DNA from: Forficula auricularia
Lineage: Eukaryota > Arthropoda > Insecta > Dermaptera > Forficulidae
NCBI GenBank assembly: GCA_024734495.1
Contig: JALMQS010000187.1
Span: 6,965,499 to 7,029,498 of the forward strand
Reading direction: 5' to 3'
DNA: 64,000 nt
Shown piece after piece: positions 31,453 through 43,406 of the stretch (within the stretch, counting starts at the first letter, position 1; each line of letters begins with the position of its first letter). The notes under the pieces were generated by a model, which saw nothing but the letters and a program-made list of their open reading frames with translations, did not search any database and was not told the origin of the DNA. A program made the position numbers and the translations under genes.

Positions 31453-33317
31453 AATAAACTGCAACGGATCGTTGCTAAACTTTATCCAAATTCATTTGAA
31501 ATATTAATATGTTTGTTCCTTTATTATTAATCAGATATCACTTGCAATTTGTAGTTCATATTGAAATTAATTCAAAAATAATTCTCATTTAAGAGTCGAG
31601 GAATATCCATTCTACATTGGATTTTTGACGTTTCGGTTTTTATTGGTAACTCAAGCTTGAGTTGTTTACCAAAAAAGAATTTAGTCTTTTTGATTTTAAG
31701 TCGATTCTTCTACATTTTCAGTAGAGGTTTCCATTAATAGTCAAAACATCAAAAATGGAATTCAATAAGGTTATTCCTCTAGTATTAGATAAGAATCCAT
31801 GATTATTTTTGATTTTAAGTCGATTCCTCCATGTCTTCAGCAATGGTTACCAATAATAATCGAAACGTCAAAAACCTAATGTAGAATTGTTATTCCTCAA
31901 GTATTAGATGAGAATCAATCGCTATTTTTGATTTTAAGTCGATTCCTCTATGTCTTCAGCAATGGTTACCAATAAAAACCGAAACGTCAAAAATCCAATA
32001 TAGAATGATTATTCATCAAGTACTAGATGAGAATCAATCGCTATTTTTGGTTTAAAGTTGATTTCTCTATGTCTTCAGGAATGGTTACTAATAAAAACCG
32101 AAACGTCAAAATCCAATATAGAATGGATATTTCTCAAGTATTAGATGAGAATCAATCGCTATTTTTATTTTAAGTCGATTCCTCCATGTCTTCAGCAATG
32201 GTTACTAATAAAAACCGAAACGTCAAAAATCCAATATAGAATGATTATTCCTCAAGTACTAGATGAGAATCAATCGCTATTTTTGGTTTAAAGTCGATTT
32301 CTCTATGTCTTCAGCAATGGTTACTAATAAAAACCGAAACGTCAAAAATCCAATATAGAATGATTATTCCTCAAGTACTAGATGAGAATCAATCGCTATT
32401 TTTGGTTTAAAGTCGATTTCTCTATGTCTTCAGCAATGGTTACTAATAAAAACCGAAACGTCAAAAATCCAATATAGAATGATTATTCCTCAAGTATTAG
32501 ATGAGAATCAATCGCTATTTTTTATTTTAAGTCGATTCCTCCATGTCTCCAGCAATGGTTACTAATAAAAACCGAAACGTCAAAAATCAAATATAGAATG
32601 ATTATTCCTCAAGTACTAGATGAGAATCAATCGCTATTTTTGGTTTAAAATCGATTTCTCTATGTCTTCAGCAATGGTTACTAATAAAAACCGAAACGTC
32701 AAAAATCCAATATAGAATGATTATTCCTCAAGTACTAGATGAGAATCAATCGCTATTTTTGGTTTAAAATCGATTTCTCTGTCTTCAGCAAAGGTAACGG
32801 ATAAGAAAACAACGCAGTTGCTATGGTTACTCATAAAAATTCCTCCCAAATTTTTAGCATTTCACAGAGAGAAGCCTATCCATTCTTACTTAAGCAAGGC
32901 TAAATGACCTATATTAAAACTTTCAAATGAATAAATTTCAAAGAATTTAAAAAATTAAAAAAGACCATCTTACTCTAGAGTAAAGTACTTTAAAATATAA
33001 TTTTACTAAAAACTTTATTTAACCTTTTTTGTGGTCCCCAAGGTACTTAATTAGGATATTAAATTTCATCAAAATTGGTTAAGTCATTTTCAAGATATTT
33101 AGAAAAAACTAAAAAAGTACTGAAATAAAGTATTAATGTTTGTGGGCCGATATGTACCAAAAACTAATCAGCGCTTCATTTTGTTAAACTAATGGTAGGT
33201 TTTCAATTTCATTTCAATCGGTGCAACGGTGTGGAAAAAATCGTGGGCCAAAAAAGCGATAACATACATACATCCATCCATCCATACATACATACATACA
33301 TCCGCACGCACTAAATG
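31453..33317 (+). repeat. Compound satellite element, copy B, complete
   Basis: About 1.86 kb with the same order as copy A without its LINE: a left end (aataaactgcaacggatcgt), a partial minus-oriented unit (about 31590-31645), a central inverted spacer (caagcttgagttgtttacc), plus-oriented ~119-bp units from about 31680 to 32790 (starts near 31889, 32009, 32128, 32246, 32366, 32486, 32606, 32725), and the shared right arm. Copy B follows copy A directly, so the whole compound unit is tandemly duplicated. Confidence 0.75.
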
Positions 33318-33739
33318 AAAAAATCGCACTTTTTGGCCTCTCGACGAGACCCCATGTAATTTTTGGCAAAACCGTCACGTGCTAATATTCAACCTAATTG
33401 AATACTACAATTTGTGACTTTAATTGAGTCCATGGGTTCCGTAGTCTTTACCTGAGGACCCTTTGAAGCCACGCTTGCCCCGAGAGCGATTACAATACTT
33501 TACCCATGCTTTGCATTGGATAAAGTAAAAATCGCACTTTTTGGCCTCTCGACGAGACCCCTTGTAATTTTTGGCAAAACCGTCACGTGCTAAAATTCAA
33601 CCTAATTGAATACTACAATTTATGACTTTAATTGAGTCCATGGGTTCCGTAGTCTTTACCTGAGGACCCTTTGAAGCCACGCTTGCCCTGAGAGCGATTA
33701 CAATACTTTACCCATGCTTTGCATTGGATAAAGTAAAAA
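33318..33739 (+). repeat. Tandem duplication of a ~210-bp unit with palindromic end
   Basis: Two units (about 33320-33529 and 33530-33739) are nearly identical, from aaatcgcactttttggcctc to gcattggataaagtaaaa. Each ends in an imperfect palindrome, actttacccatgc-ttt-gcattggataaagt, comparable to the end of family A repeats. Confidence 0.75.
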
Positions 33740-36700
33740 CATGTTTGTTCAAGTTTTTATTATTATTACAACACCGGAAAATCTTTAAAAAATTATTCAA
33801 AAAATGATATTTTCTGTATTTTTAAACCGAAAGTTCTCAAGTTAGAAAACCCAAAATCGAATCAGTTTTATATATTGAAAATAGATACATTTTGGCACAT
33901 TAACAAAGTTTCTATGACTTTTCATTCTTGAGTTATCGTAGACAGACACACAAACAGACAAAAATCAATAATTAAAAATGATTTTATAGCCGTTTCAGAT
34001 ATTTTTAAACACAAATGAACAAAAAATATTTATTTAAAATTAAATGTTTTTCAAAAAATAAATAGATAGATAAATTTTGTCAAAATTTTATTTTATTTAG
34101 TTCATTATAGTTTAATTTTTTCTTTTTGCACAACATTTCGTCTCATTCAGGTCTTTATCATGTACTCAATTATTCAAAACATTAATCGTTGAAATAACAA
34201 TAAAACAATCGTGTCCAACACTTGTTAATCTTTTATTTAATTAAATATAATGGACATTAATCAACTAAAAAAAAGTTCATTACATTATCCAATTAAGATG
34301 AAACTTTGTTTAAATTTAATCTAGTTTAAAAATGTTTAGAGTGATCTTTGTCGAAAACATGCTCCTTCATGGTCAAAATGGAAAAAAATAGAAAAAAGTG
34401 CATAGGTATTCAAAAGTGATCCAGGGGTCTGCTTTTTGGATCCTCATAAAAATTCGAACTACTGGACCAATTTTCTATTTTATTTAATCGACGCGAAATT
34501 TTGTCCTCTTTAATTTACTATAGGACGGTTATATACAAAATATGGACCGTTTTCGAGTTATAGGCGAAAAACTGGAAAAAGTCTAAAAATTTCGAGGTTT
34601 TTCGGCCACCAAAAGCTGTCCCCCACACTTTCGAGATCGCAAACTTATATTTGGCATACCCTCCACACCATACTATCCTAAAACAAAAATCTTTTTGTGC
34701 AATTAATGTAAGCTGAACCACTTTTTGGATCCTCTATTTACCGGGCTATTATAAATAGTAATGGTATTTTGCAGAAAATTATATATAGTACATATTCATG
34801 GGATCATAGTCTATAGTCTATACCAACACTTGGGTATTCTAATACATGGTATTAATACTCAAATGGTGTACTCAGTAATAGGCGTTAAGAGCCATTTTTA
34901 GATAAAAAGTACTTACCAATTTTTGAAAAATAGGAAAAAAGTGGCATTTTTGACAAGCGCTAGTACCGGTTCTACAAAACCTAATTAAATGAATTTATTA
35001 TCATTTTACGCATAATTTAAAGAGCTTTAATTTATCCAATGAATATCTTTTTGTTTTGATAAGCAGTTTTAGAGTTATTTAAGAAAAACTGAAAAAACTT
35101 CGAAATTTTCTCATTTTGAGGTGCGTAGAAAAATTTCCACAACATAGATTTGGGGGGAAAACAGTGTAGTAACATTGGAATACCAATAAAGGTATTCCAG
35201 AAATAAAATCTTTAGAGAGAATTATTTCCTGTTTATGCCATTTTTTCACGTAATTTGCCTGGACTATTATTAAATTTTTTTACCAGAAATTAGTATTGGT
35301 ATAAATATATAGGTACTCTAGGTTAGCCAAGCTCTCACCTTTGAACATTCTACATACCTACCTTTTTGGTTTCCCAATATGGCTACTGCTGCACCAGTTT
35401 ATATGTTTATCTTAATTAAAAGATTCGCAGCTTGCACGAAATAGGAGTGTGTCCGATGTGAAAACTCATAAAAGGTGAAGACGAGTCGAGTCGGTAGCTT
35501 AACTGCTTAACGACCCATCTAACAAACCAATCTGCATGATTTGTCTCCTCGAAACGTCTGCAATCTGCAAAGTGTGGGCGCTGATTTAGGAGATGCGGCG
35601 CCTCTCGGACTTTGACCCTCACTCTTGTGGTCATCTCTTCTTTCTTGATGATGGTGCTAAATTATAAACAGCTTGCTTGATAATATAAATAGAAAAAAAA
35701 AATATTATCGATAGGCTATGATATTCAATAGGATAGGAACAAGATTTATTAACAGATAGAAATATTTTATCTTTATTCAATATCTCAATAGATTTACAGA
35801 CCGACTGATCACAAAAACATGTCTCAAAAATAGAGAATTTATTTCTTTATTATTTGGACACTTGGAGCACAAAGCCCGGCGAGCGGCCAGAGCATTAAAG
35901 TCACTCAAAAAGCTGTATTTTTCTTATTCGGAATTAGACATGTCGGAAATGTCGAAAAAAAATCATTTCAAGATTTTTTTTTGCCTGTCTGTCTGTGTGT
36001 ATGGATTCCGGTATCCAAAACAAGTGTTCACCACACAACTTTCACATTCTCATTTATTTGAAATCATCGCGACACTCCAAATTTCCACCCCCTACCTTTA
36101 TTTCAATCGGATTAAAATTTATACACGACTAATAACTCATGACACTTGATAAGTACAACAATTAAAAAAAAATCGTTAGTCCCGTTTTTGAGAAAATCAA
36201 CAAAAACGAAAAATCTTTCATGTAAATGTCCACTTCCGGTGTTCCGATTTCACCCAAAAGCTTGCTATGCTCCTTCTAGCCTACATCGAGCTTAAGTTTC
36301 GAATTTTGTAGCTCTGAGACTTATGACTGCCAAATGCAGGGGGTACCTACCTACATACTTACATACGTACACATATATATGCACTGACCATTGGATTTTT
36401 GGCCCTATTTTGGCCTCTGCTGACAACAATATCTGGTTTTATGTCCAAAATCCTGTTTCCAAATATTAAGGGCATCAATTCCTTCAGCCTAGAAGTTACA
36501 AAATGAAATTAACTTTTTTCATTTCTGAGATACAAGCTCTCAAACACTCAGGACCCCGGCAGGCGATGGTAATACTTCACATTACTATATTCTATAGAAT
36601 GTAAATGTGAAAGTAAAAAAACGGAAACTCTTAGAAAATCTGTTCTGATTTCAAAATGATTGTGTTATTAGAACTGATTAAGGTAATTTTATCTTCAGGA

Positions 36701-37716
36701 CTTACAAATAAACATTGTATAAACTGCAAAAAATCTTTAAAAATCAAAGTTGAGTTGTTATATGAATAAGGAGCCTTTGTTAGCTAACATACAAGACTCA
36801 ACTTGCATTATACTGAAAAGTAAGTTTGAGAAAACTATTTGATAAGTTCTAAAGCTGCAATTAGTTTTTTGTATTGGTAATACAAAATTGTTGACTATAA
36901 AACGAACTTATTACGAGTATTCATTTCTGAGTTATCGAAGGTATTCGAATCCAAATTACACACATAGGTACTCGCAAACAGACAGAATATATAAATCATG
37001 TTTGAAAATGATATTTCTCCAAGTTTCGCACATTTTTAAAAATGAATTAGGTCTAAAAGAGCGTAACCTTTTTCAAGCCTCGGTACACTTTCCTCAAATT
37101 TTAGTGAATTTGCAATTTTTTTTTAAGCTAAAAAATTAAATGCCTTAAAAATATGTTGTGTAGAAAGTCAAACTTTTATAATGAACTGAATTTGGCAATC
37201 TTATACTTGTATTAACTGTGCCAAGTTTCAACTTTCAAACTCAAACCCTTCGTGGACAAAAAAAAATTCCATTTAAAGTGCACCAGGTCCTCTAAAATTT
37301 ATCACTTTATTTGTCAATTTCATTAAAATATTTAATATTAAAATAAACTAGTTATTTATTTGTTGTTGAACTATAATAATAATTCTTTTTTATCTTCCTG
37401 ATAATTCCTATGTTAATTAGTTAGCAATTCCTTTTGGAATATGCAATATGTTTATCTGACATGAGTGGCCTTGGCAATGCATTTAGTACGAATGAGTAGG
37501 ATTCAGTTTTAATTATACATATTATATCTAATAAAATATATATGGTTAAATGTATTAAAAGAGTTTCCTATTGCCGTATCGTATTGTCCTCCATTGCTGG
37601 TCACTCAATTGAATTGCTGATCTTAAATTACACATCACCTCTCTAAGTGGATGGGCAGCTTTAAAATCACTGACTCTTAGGTCTGATTAACCTCAACTAA
37701 ATTTCAAGATAAATTA
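33740..37716. other. Non-coding stretch with scattered repeat fragments
   Basis: No supported gene. 34120-34165 read on the minus strand has a weak hammerhead-like pattern (CTGAATGA...GACGAAATG). 34400-35250 is AT-rich with recurring words (cgaaaaactggaaaaagtc, aagaaaaactgaaaaaactt), suggesting an old repeat. 35410-35640 is an unusually complex island with a 72-residue minus frame of unknown meaning. 35850-36600 contains phrases typical of dispersed repeats (gtctgtctgtgtgtatgg) but no clear ends. Confidence 0.4.
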
Positions 37717-37718
37717 TA

Positions 37719-38933
37719 CAGGGTGGGGCAAATAAAAGTGGCCCGGAGAACAGAGTTCCAGGCTACAAAGAAACACAGCAAAGGAAAGGAAATACTAGTT
37801 TTCAGAGAGTATAAAATGTCAATCTTGAATGGTTTTAGTTAATGAGCTGAAAATTGGTAGGCAAATATCTTATAATGCACCAAATTTTAGTATTTTATCT
37901 GAAAACGTCCCCGAAAATATAAATTGTTATTTTATTTTTTTATTTTATTTTATTCAATATACGGGAATTATCCCAGTTACAATTTACACTTTTATACAAT
38001 AAATAATAAAGATAAGAGCAAATAAATATTATATTTATTTACTCTTATCTTTATTAAAGATGTTTCACCTTGCACCAACACCACAATCTCTACTAATTAT
38101 CAATAAATAATATATACCTACAATAAATACACATACAACATCAAAATAACCATGTAAATATATCAAATACACTACATAACACCATAATCAATGCATCCAA
38201 CAAAATATTAATAACCATTCACTTTTGTTAAGAGAGAATTGGTGTAGGTTCTTGTTGAAACATTTTAAATAAAGTAAAGAAAATTTTTGAATTTTTTTTT
38301 AGAAACTTTTTAACCTAACTATTATTTTATATTTGAAATTTTAAAAAGTTTCTAAAAATTTTCTTTACTTTACCTGAGGGGTGAACCGCGATTGGAATTA
38401 GGTGTACATTGTCTTTGGAATTACTTTGAAATTCATTAGATTGTCTATTGTCATCTATTGTCTTCTACTTGGAAATGAAAGTGGAATTGGAAGTAGGTGT
38501 ACACGATTTTAGGTCGCGGTTCACCACTCGACTTTACCATTCACTTTCCCAAGACTCCAGTATATTAGACATTTATTTAATCGTAGCGTTTTAGAATACT
38601 TTTAGTTAATGAGCTGAAAATTGGTACGCAAATATCTTAAAATGCACCAACTTTTAGCTTTTTATCTGAAAACGTTTCCTAGAAGTATAAATTGCCAAAC
38701 TTGAATAAATTTATCTAATGAAACTCGATTCGAATCTAAGTATTTTCACATTACACTGAATCACATTTTAGCTTTATATCTGAAAACGTTCCCTGATTAT
38801 ACGCATGTACATTTTTTGCATGACTGAAATATTTTTCATGATAAATTTTATTATTTTTTTTTATATTTGATATCAGAATCATTCACGTCCAATCGTATCC
38901 ACTCGTCCGGGCCACTTTTATTTGCCCTACTCG
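37719..38933. mobile_element. Tc1/mariner-like non-autonomous element with nested insertions
   Basis: The left end cagggtggggcaaataaaag then tggcccgg is matched by the inverted right end ccgggccacttttatttgcc; the last bases of the right end are degraded. TA precedes the left end. An internal ~90-bp segment (gttaatgagctgaaaattgg) occurs at 37840 and again at 38604. A MITE is nested at 38375-38530, and another repeat piece lies at 37920-38270. No transposase. Confidence 0.65.
38375..38530. mobile_element. MITE with GAGGGGTGAACCGCG termini, copy 2
   Basis: Begins tgaggggtgaaccgcgattg and ends tcgcggttcaccactcg. Flanking actttacc at 38367-38374 and 38531-38538 is a perfect 8-bp duplication. Same family as 15192-15361. 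Confidence 0.8.
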
Positions 38934-39106
38934 TTATTTCACCAATGATATTTAGGGAAAGATTATCGCTTAGTCTTAAGTAAAAAAGCGATTCTACCCT
39001 CTATTTATCAATAGTGAAATAAAATTTACCTTAAAAGTTGGTTTGAGGTAAAATTAAGTGGTACCTATATGCAAGTTTGGTTGCAGTAATCGGGCATTAA
39101 TAAGAT

Positions 39107-39411
39107 TAAAAAAAAATACTCCCAAGACTCTTTTGCTATTAAATTGGAGAACTGCCGAACTACTTCATGAGCCACTATACGTTTATCCCCATGACTTTAA
39201 AGAATTGGACTCTTCCCCGCCCTTTTCTTTTCTAATATTTATAATCCAATCTCTAAATCTTTAAGACCCGGGTGCACAGAAACCTACTTTTCCTCCATTT
39301 CAGTTGATCACTTTATCCTCCTCTCTACGGTACTTCAAGGATCTCTCATCAAGATCAATAAGGGCTGAATCTAGTTGGATCACCTCTTCTTGCATTCGAT
39401 CGCATTAAAAA
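39107..39411 (+). pseudogene. 3' fragment of the CR1/L2-like LINE
   Basis: Matches the ends at 50390-50640 and 9480-9640: tatccccatgactttaaaga, acccgggtgcacagaaacct and the terminal cttcttgcattcgatcgcat plus an A run. It is frame-disrupted and carries no usable protein. Confidence 0.55.
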
Positions 39412-39633
39412 ACAAAGATACAAAAAAAGGTGATTCCTATCAATGGACGAATTTTCAATACATAAGGCCCGTGGAGAGCTCTTTGGGCAAAATAAAACCA
39501 GTGGGCCCCTCAATGCTGGGACAAATAAAAGTATTACATTTTTCAATTTGTAAAATATTTTATTATTTAACAAATAAATAAATCCGCAACTTAATAAGCT
39601 TTTCTACATAATTTTGCTATTTTATATTTTTAC

Positions 39634-40381
39634 TAGCTGACGCCCGGGCCTTCGGCCCGGCGTCACCTAGCCCCTGGCGGAGAGCTCGTTTTATGGTTAA
39701 AATTTATATAGATAATAGCTGACCCGACCACGCGTTTCTGTGACTAACTCTTATGCTTCAAGCCTAAACCACTAGACGTATCGAAAATATATTAGCGACA
39801 TATGTCCGTTTGGTGCTCCGATTGGTATATCTAAATTTTTGGCCAGGCTTAGAATTATTGTTACCTTAACCAAAAATAATATTTACAGTTGAAAGATTTC
39901 TAAAAAGCTATTTAAATAAAATATTTTTCATCTATATATAATCAAAAGCTTGGTTGAAATTTTTTTATTTTTTTCTACCCTATTAAAGACGGTTTCAGAA
40001 TTTTTTCACGCAACCCAAAAGAAGTTAGGAATTTTTGAAAAAAATAGCTTTTTTAAATAACCATAACCTTTTCAAAAATTAGTTATCATGACGTTTTTTT
40101 TTATAAATTTTTGTTTTTAAATGTACTTTAAAAAAATAGATAGTTTTTTTTTGCTAGTTTAGTTCTTTTATTGTTTGGCAAGCTATGTTGGCTAACCTGA
40201 ATTTTTTTTAGTTTTTCCTGTATTTTCCAATTTTTCGGGCAACTTTTCTAATTTTTTTTTACGTATTAACCTGAATTGGACTATTACGAACATTATAAAA
40301 AAAAATTAGCCAAATCAGTCCAGGCATTTGAGAGATCTGCGCTTACAAAGAAACAGAAATTCATTTTTATTATATCGATTT
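39634..40381 (+). mobile_element. RTE/Proto2-like non-LTR repeat relic
   Basis: Begins actagctgacgcccgggcc with a stem-loop closed by TTCG, followed by a second ctgacccgaccacgcg start and an AT-rich body, and ends gcgcttacaaagaaacagaa with attcatttttattatatcg. Starts of the form AGCTGACCCG and ends with ACAAA..ACA words are common in short arthropod non-LTR derivatives; the family name is an inference. Similar starts (actagcttcgacactcgcc) appear at 49672 and 55187. Confidence 0.45.
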
Positions 40382-40559
40382 ATAACAAGTAATAGATTTC
40401 AGTAGAATAAAAATTTATTTAACAGTGGTAGTGCCGGGCCCGGGGGTAACTTCCCCGTCTGCCTCCTCCTCTCGTCGGGCCTGCATTTTAATTGTAATCT
40501 AAATTCATCTCCAGCTAGAGAATTTCATTTTTTTATCTAATAAATAGAAGTATATTCTT

Positions 40560-40800
40560 ATGGAGACGGACTGGTAGAATTCAATATAGAATTGATGGAA
40601 AGGCAGTATAAAAGTATAATGAAAACCTCAAATTCTGAATATTTTTTTTTCTTCAATGGAATATCATTTTCATTCTTTTAAAAAAGTACACTTCGGAATA
40701 TTTTCTCTCCTTCTTCAGGGTCTAAAACCTCAACGAAGGAAGTTGTAACTACCTCTTTCTTGCCTCGTTTAGTGCTTTTTCATTTTCTCTGGTTACAATT
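40560..40800 (-). repeat. Penelope-type repeat fragment with mutated hammerhead-like motif
   Basis: On the minus strand, CTGAAGA-A-GGAGAG...TTCCGAAGTGT keeps the 5' core but has GAAG in place of GAAA. The flank gagacggactggtag at 40563 is the reverse complement of words at 2103-2115. Confidence 0.45.
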
Positions 40801-41104
40801 TGCCAGTGACATCATTTGATCTCTAAAAATCTCTACTTCGAATTTTTTTCTAATTAAACAAGATTTTTCCATTCCTACTAATTGAATCAATGATTCTTCA
40901 TGTTGGGTAATGGAAATAAAAAACTTGTAATGGGATGCAATTTGATAGACAACAACATGTCAAGTTTTTGTTTTCTAGCTGAAACTAATTACTGATAAAA
41001 AATTGCCAATTCATCAAAATTTCCAAAAAACCTACCGAGTCTTGATAAACAAATATTATATAAAAATTAAAAAGATTTTATTTTACTAAGTACCAGAGAT
41101 GTTG

Positions 41105-41145
41105 ATACATAAAGAGAAATCAATGAGGTTGTTCTCTGCTTGATG
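41105..41145 (+). repeat. Copy of the recurrent ~35-bp motif
   Basis: agagaaatcaatgaggttgt followed by tctctgcttgatgcaaa. An inverted copy lies at 42478-42513, so the pair could be termini of a 1.4-kb unit that also contains the hAT-like element and a fold-back. Confidence 0.5.
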
Positions 41146-41198
41146 CAAAAAACATACATATATAAACTGAATATAAATATAACTAAATATATATATAT

Positions 41199-42031
41199 CA
41201 GTGGCGGTTGGTGACTTTTCAGCCAGGGGATGCTGTCCAAAAAATACCCTTTAAATTTTATTTTAATCTTCCATTTTATTGCAAATTTCATCGAATACGA
41301 TATCATTTTCGTTATTTTTCTAAGTCAAAATTAGATTGCTTAAAAATATATTTTGAGACCTTCGCTCCAATCTGATACTTCTTTGTGCGAGTGAGGGTAG
41401 GAGTCAGAAATTAAATCTTATGACTGGAACTCCAAAGTCCCTGAGATAGAAATCGAACACCTTCCACAATGAATCAACCTGTCCTATAAAAAATCTTATT
41501 TTCCTCCTAATTCTATTGCTATAAACAAGCTATGACTTGTCTATGGCACTCCTAGTTTTTCTGATCTTATATACTGAGAGATCTTAGAAATGAATTAGTC
41601 CAGAAATTCCCGAATCATCTTTATTTATTCCTTATTTGTATTCTTACTATTTTAATAGTTTCTCACCGAGAACAATTTTTATTCTACTAAAACTGGTCTA
41701 GACTTGTCTTTGACATTCTTGAACTGGAAGATATACTAGGCAGGGACTTGAAACCTTTTCTATTCGCACCCTTTTCTGAAAAATCATTCATTTTATTTGT
41801 CCCTTGAATCTATGTAATAATTTTATTTCATTTCGAGAATTAATATACTTTTCAAAACAAAAAAAATTTTTTTTATAAAAATATTTTAAATAACGGATAA
41901 TAATTTGAAAATTTAAGGATCTTCCTGAAATTTTTTAGTCGACCTTATATATTATATAAAAATACTCTAAATGTTTGAAATTTTAGGGATGCGCAGCATC
42001 CACAGCATCCATGAACCGCATGCCACTGATA
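41199..42031 (+). mobile_element. hAT-like non-autonomous element (CAGTGGCGG), copy 2
   Basis: Begins cagtggcggttggtgactt and ends aaccgcatgccactg, an inverted match over about 15 bases. It sits in an (AT)n tract, so the 8-bp target duplication (atatatat/atataatt) is not decisive. Collinear with 18333-19146. Confidence 0.7.
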
Positions 42032-42046
42032 TAATTATATTTATTT

Positions 42047-42255
42047 GTTAGAGACTATATTTTTGAAAGTTTTACTTTCATCATCAGTCTATTTAATTAT
42101 AAATATTTTAATTGTTACAAACTATTCTGTTTATTTTGAAGGAGACAATAAAAGAGTGTGTCTTCGGCTGGAATTATAAATTTTTATCGTTATAAATAAA
42201 TTAAAAATTTATAATTCCAGCCGAAGACACACTCTTTTATTGTCTCCTTCAATAT
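42047..42255. mobile_element. Short fold-back and mutated hammerhead-like motif
   Basis: Bases 42137-42253 are a palindrome (ggagacaataaaagagtgtg against cacactcttttattgtctcc) with the same ends as the 6397-6707 fold-back but lacking its interior. Immediately to the left, 42050-42105 read on the minus strand has CTGATGA-T-GAAAG...CTTTC but AAAA where GAAA is expected, so the ribozyme-like core is broken. Confidence 0.6.
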
Positions 42256-42477
42256 ATAAAAATTCTGCTACTATCGACAAAAAACTTTCAATTTATTCTG
42301 TTTATTATTTACCAGCTTGTTATTAAAACAAAACGAATTTATCTACGTTCATATTTGAATCCATGAGAAATAACAGATAAAATATTTATAATTAAAAATC
42401 TAGTCTCAAAAAAATAATTTATATTCTCATATACATATATTATATTCGTTATATATATGTACCATATATGTTTATTT

Positions 42478-42513
42478 GCATCAAGCAGAAGACGATCTCA
42501 TTGATATCACATA
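42478..42513 (-). repeat. Copy of the recurrent ~35-bp motif, inverted
   Basis: tgcatcaagcagaagacgat followed by ctcattgat; reverse complement of the motif at 41105. Confidence 0.5.
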
Positions 42514-43289
42514 ATGAAAAAAAATGCTATAAAAGAGAGAATTCAATAAATTTGTCAAAATAATGACTTCTTTCTTGTTAAGTAAAATTCTACCGTTTGG
42601 AATTTTAATAAGATACATATAAAAAAAGGTCTTCATTTTTATATATAAATACAGTTGCAAGGAGTTAAATGACTTTTTTTGATCCGCCCACCTTCCCGCG
42701 ACAAATCGATTCCTCGTCTTTTTCGTCTTCTTCCCACTGGAAAATGAGGATGAAATTTCACACGAAGCCATTCGCACTTCTTTCAGATTCCAATCCACCT
42801 TTTCTTATTTAATATTCAAACATTACCATGCTCGTTTTTTTTCTTCAATCAGCATAACAAAATCGTTAACATCGATCGGTTCTTCCCCCGCATCGCATTC
42901 AACATAGCTATCTACTCTCTATTTGTCCGTTAAGGAAAGAAATACCTTTTTATAACTTTATTTGTTTTATATTTAAACATGCCGGCTATTAAGTAAGGTT
43001 TCCTGACCCCCCATTGCGACTTTTAAGTTCAGCGCTCTTTATATTACATGGTTTATTATAGAACTTTTTACTCGGAACGCCCAGGAGGCAGACTTCACTT
43101 CATTTTCAACTACGATTTTTTTCATCTGATTTCTTATATAGGAGATGAACACTAGGATTTAGTGCCGTGTTTGTATGAATTTTAAATGAACGAGAGGACT
43201 ACGCTTTTAGGGGCCTGGTTCCATCTTTAGACTAAGTTTTATTGTAATACATATATTGTAATTTTTTATTTGTAAAAAAATGCTGTATT
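42514..43289. other. Non-coding stretch with a unique complex segment
   Basis: Bases 42660-42930 are pyrimidine-rich, more GC-rich and unique in the window (gatccgcccaccttcccgcg, cccccgcatcgcattcaaca). The 105-residue minus frame at 42481-42798 shows no domain. No gene is called. Confidence 0.35.
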
Positions 43290-43385
43290 TGAGATATTTC
43301 GAAAAAAACGAAGCAAAAAACCCACTTTTTACATGCACGATTACAATACTTGACCATACCCTGAATGGTAAAGTAAAAAAAAAAT
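43290..43385 (+). repeat. Family A repeat, 3' end only
   Basis: Only the last ~95 bases of the family are present: gagatatttcgaaaaaaacg, catgcacgattacaatactt, then gaccataccctgaatggtaa. Confidence 0.6.
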
Positions 43386-43406
43386 CGGGTGTATGCTTAA
43401 GACCAC

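Noticed and set aside
30266..32800. CRISPR-like array
   Set aside because: The whole ~119-bp unit repeats with no unique spacers, and the context is eukaryotic. It is a satellite.
35862..36149. 95-residue plus-strand frame
   Set aside because: The sequence has repeat-like wording (gtctgtctgtgtg) and the protein shows no domain. Likely transposon-derived non-coding DNA.
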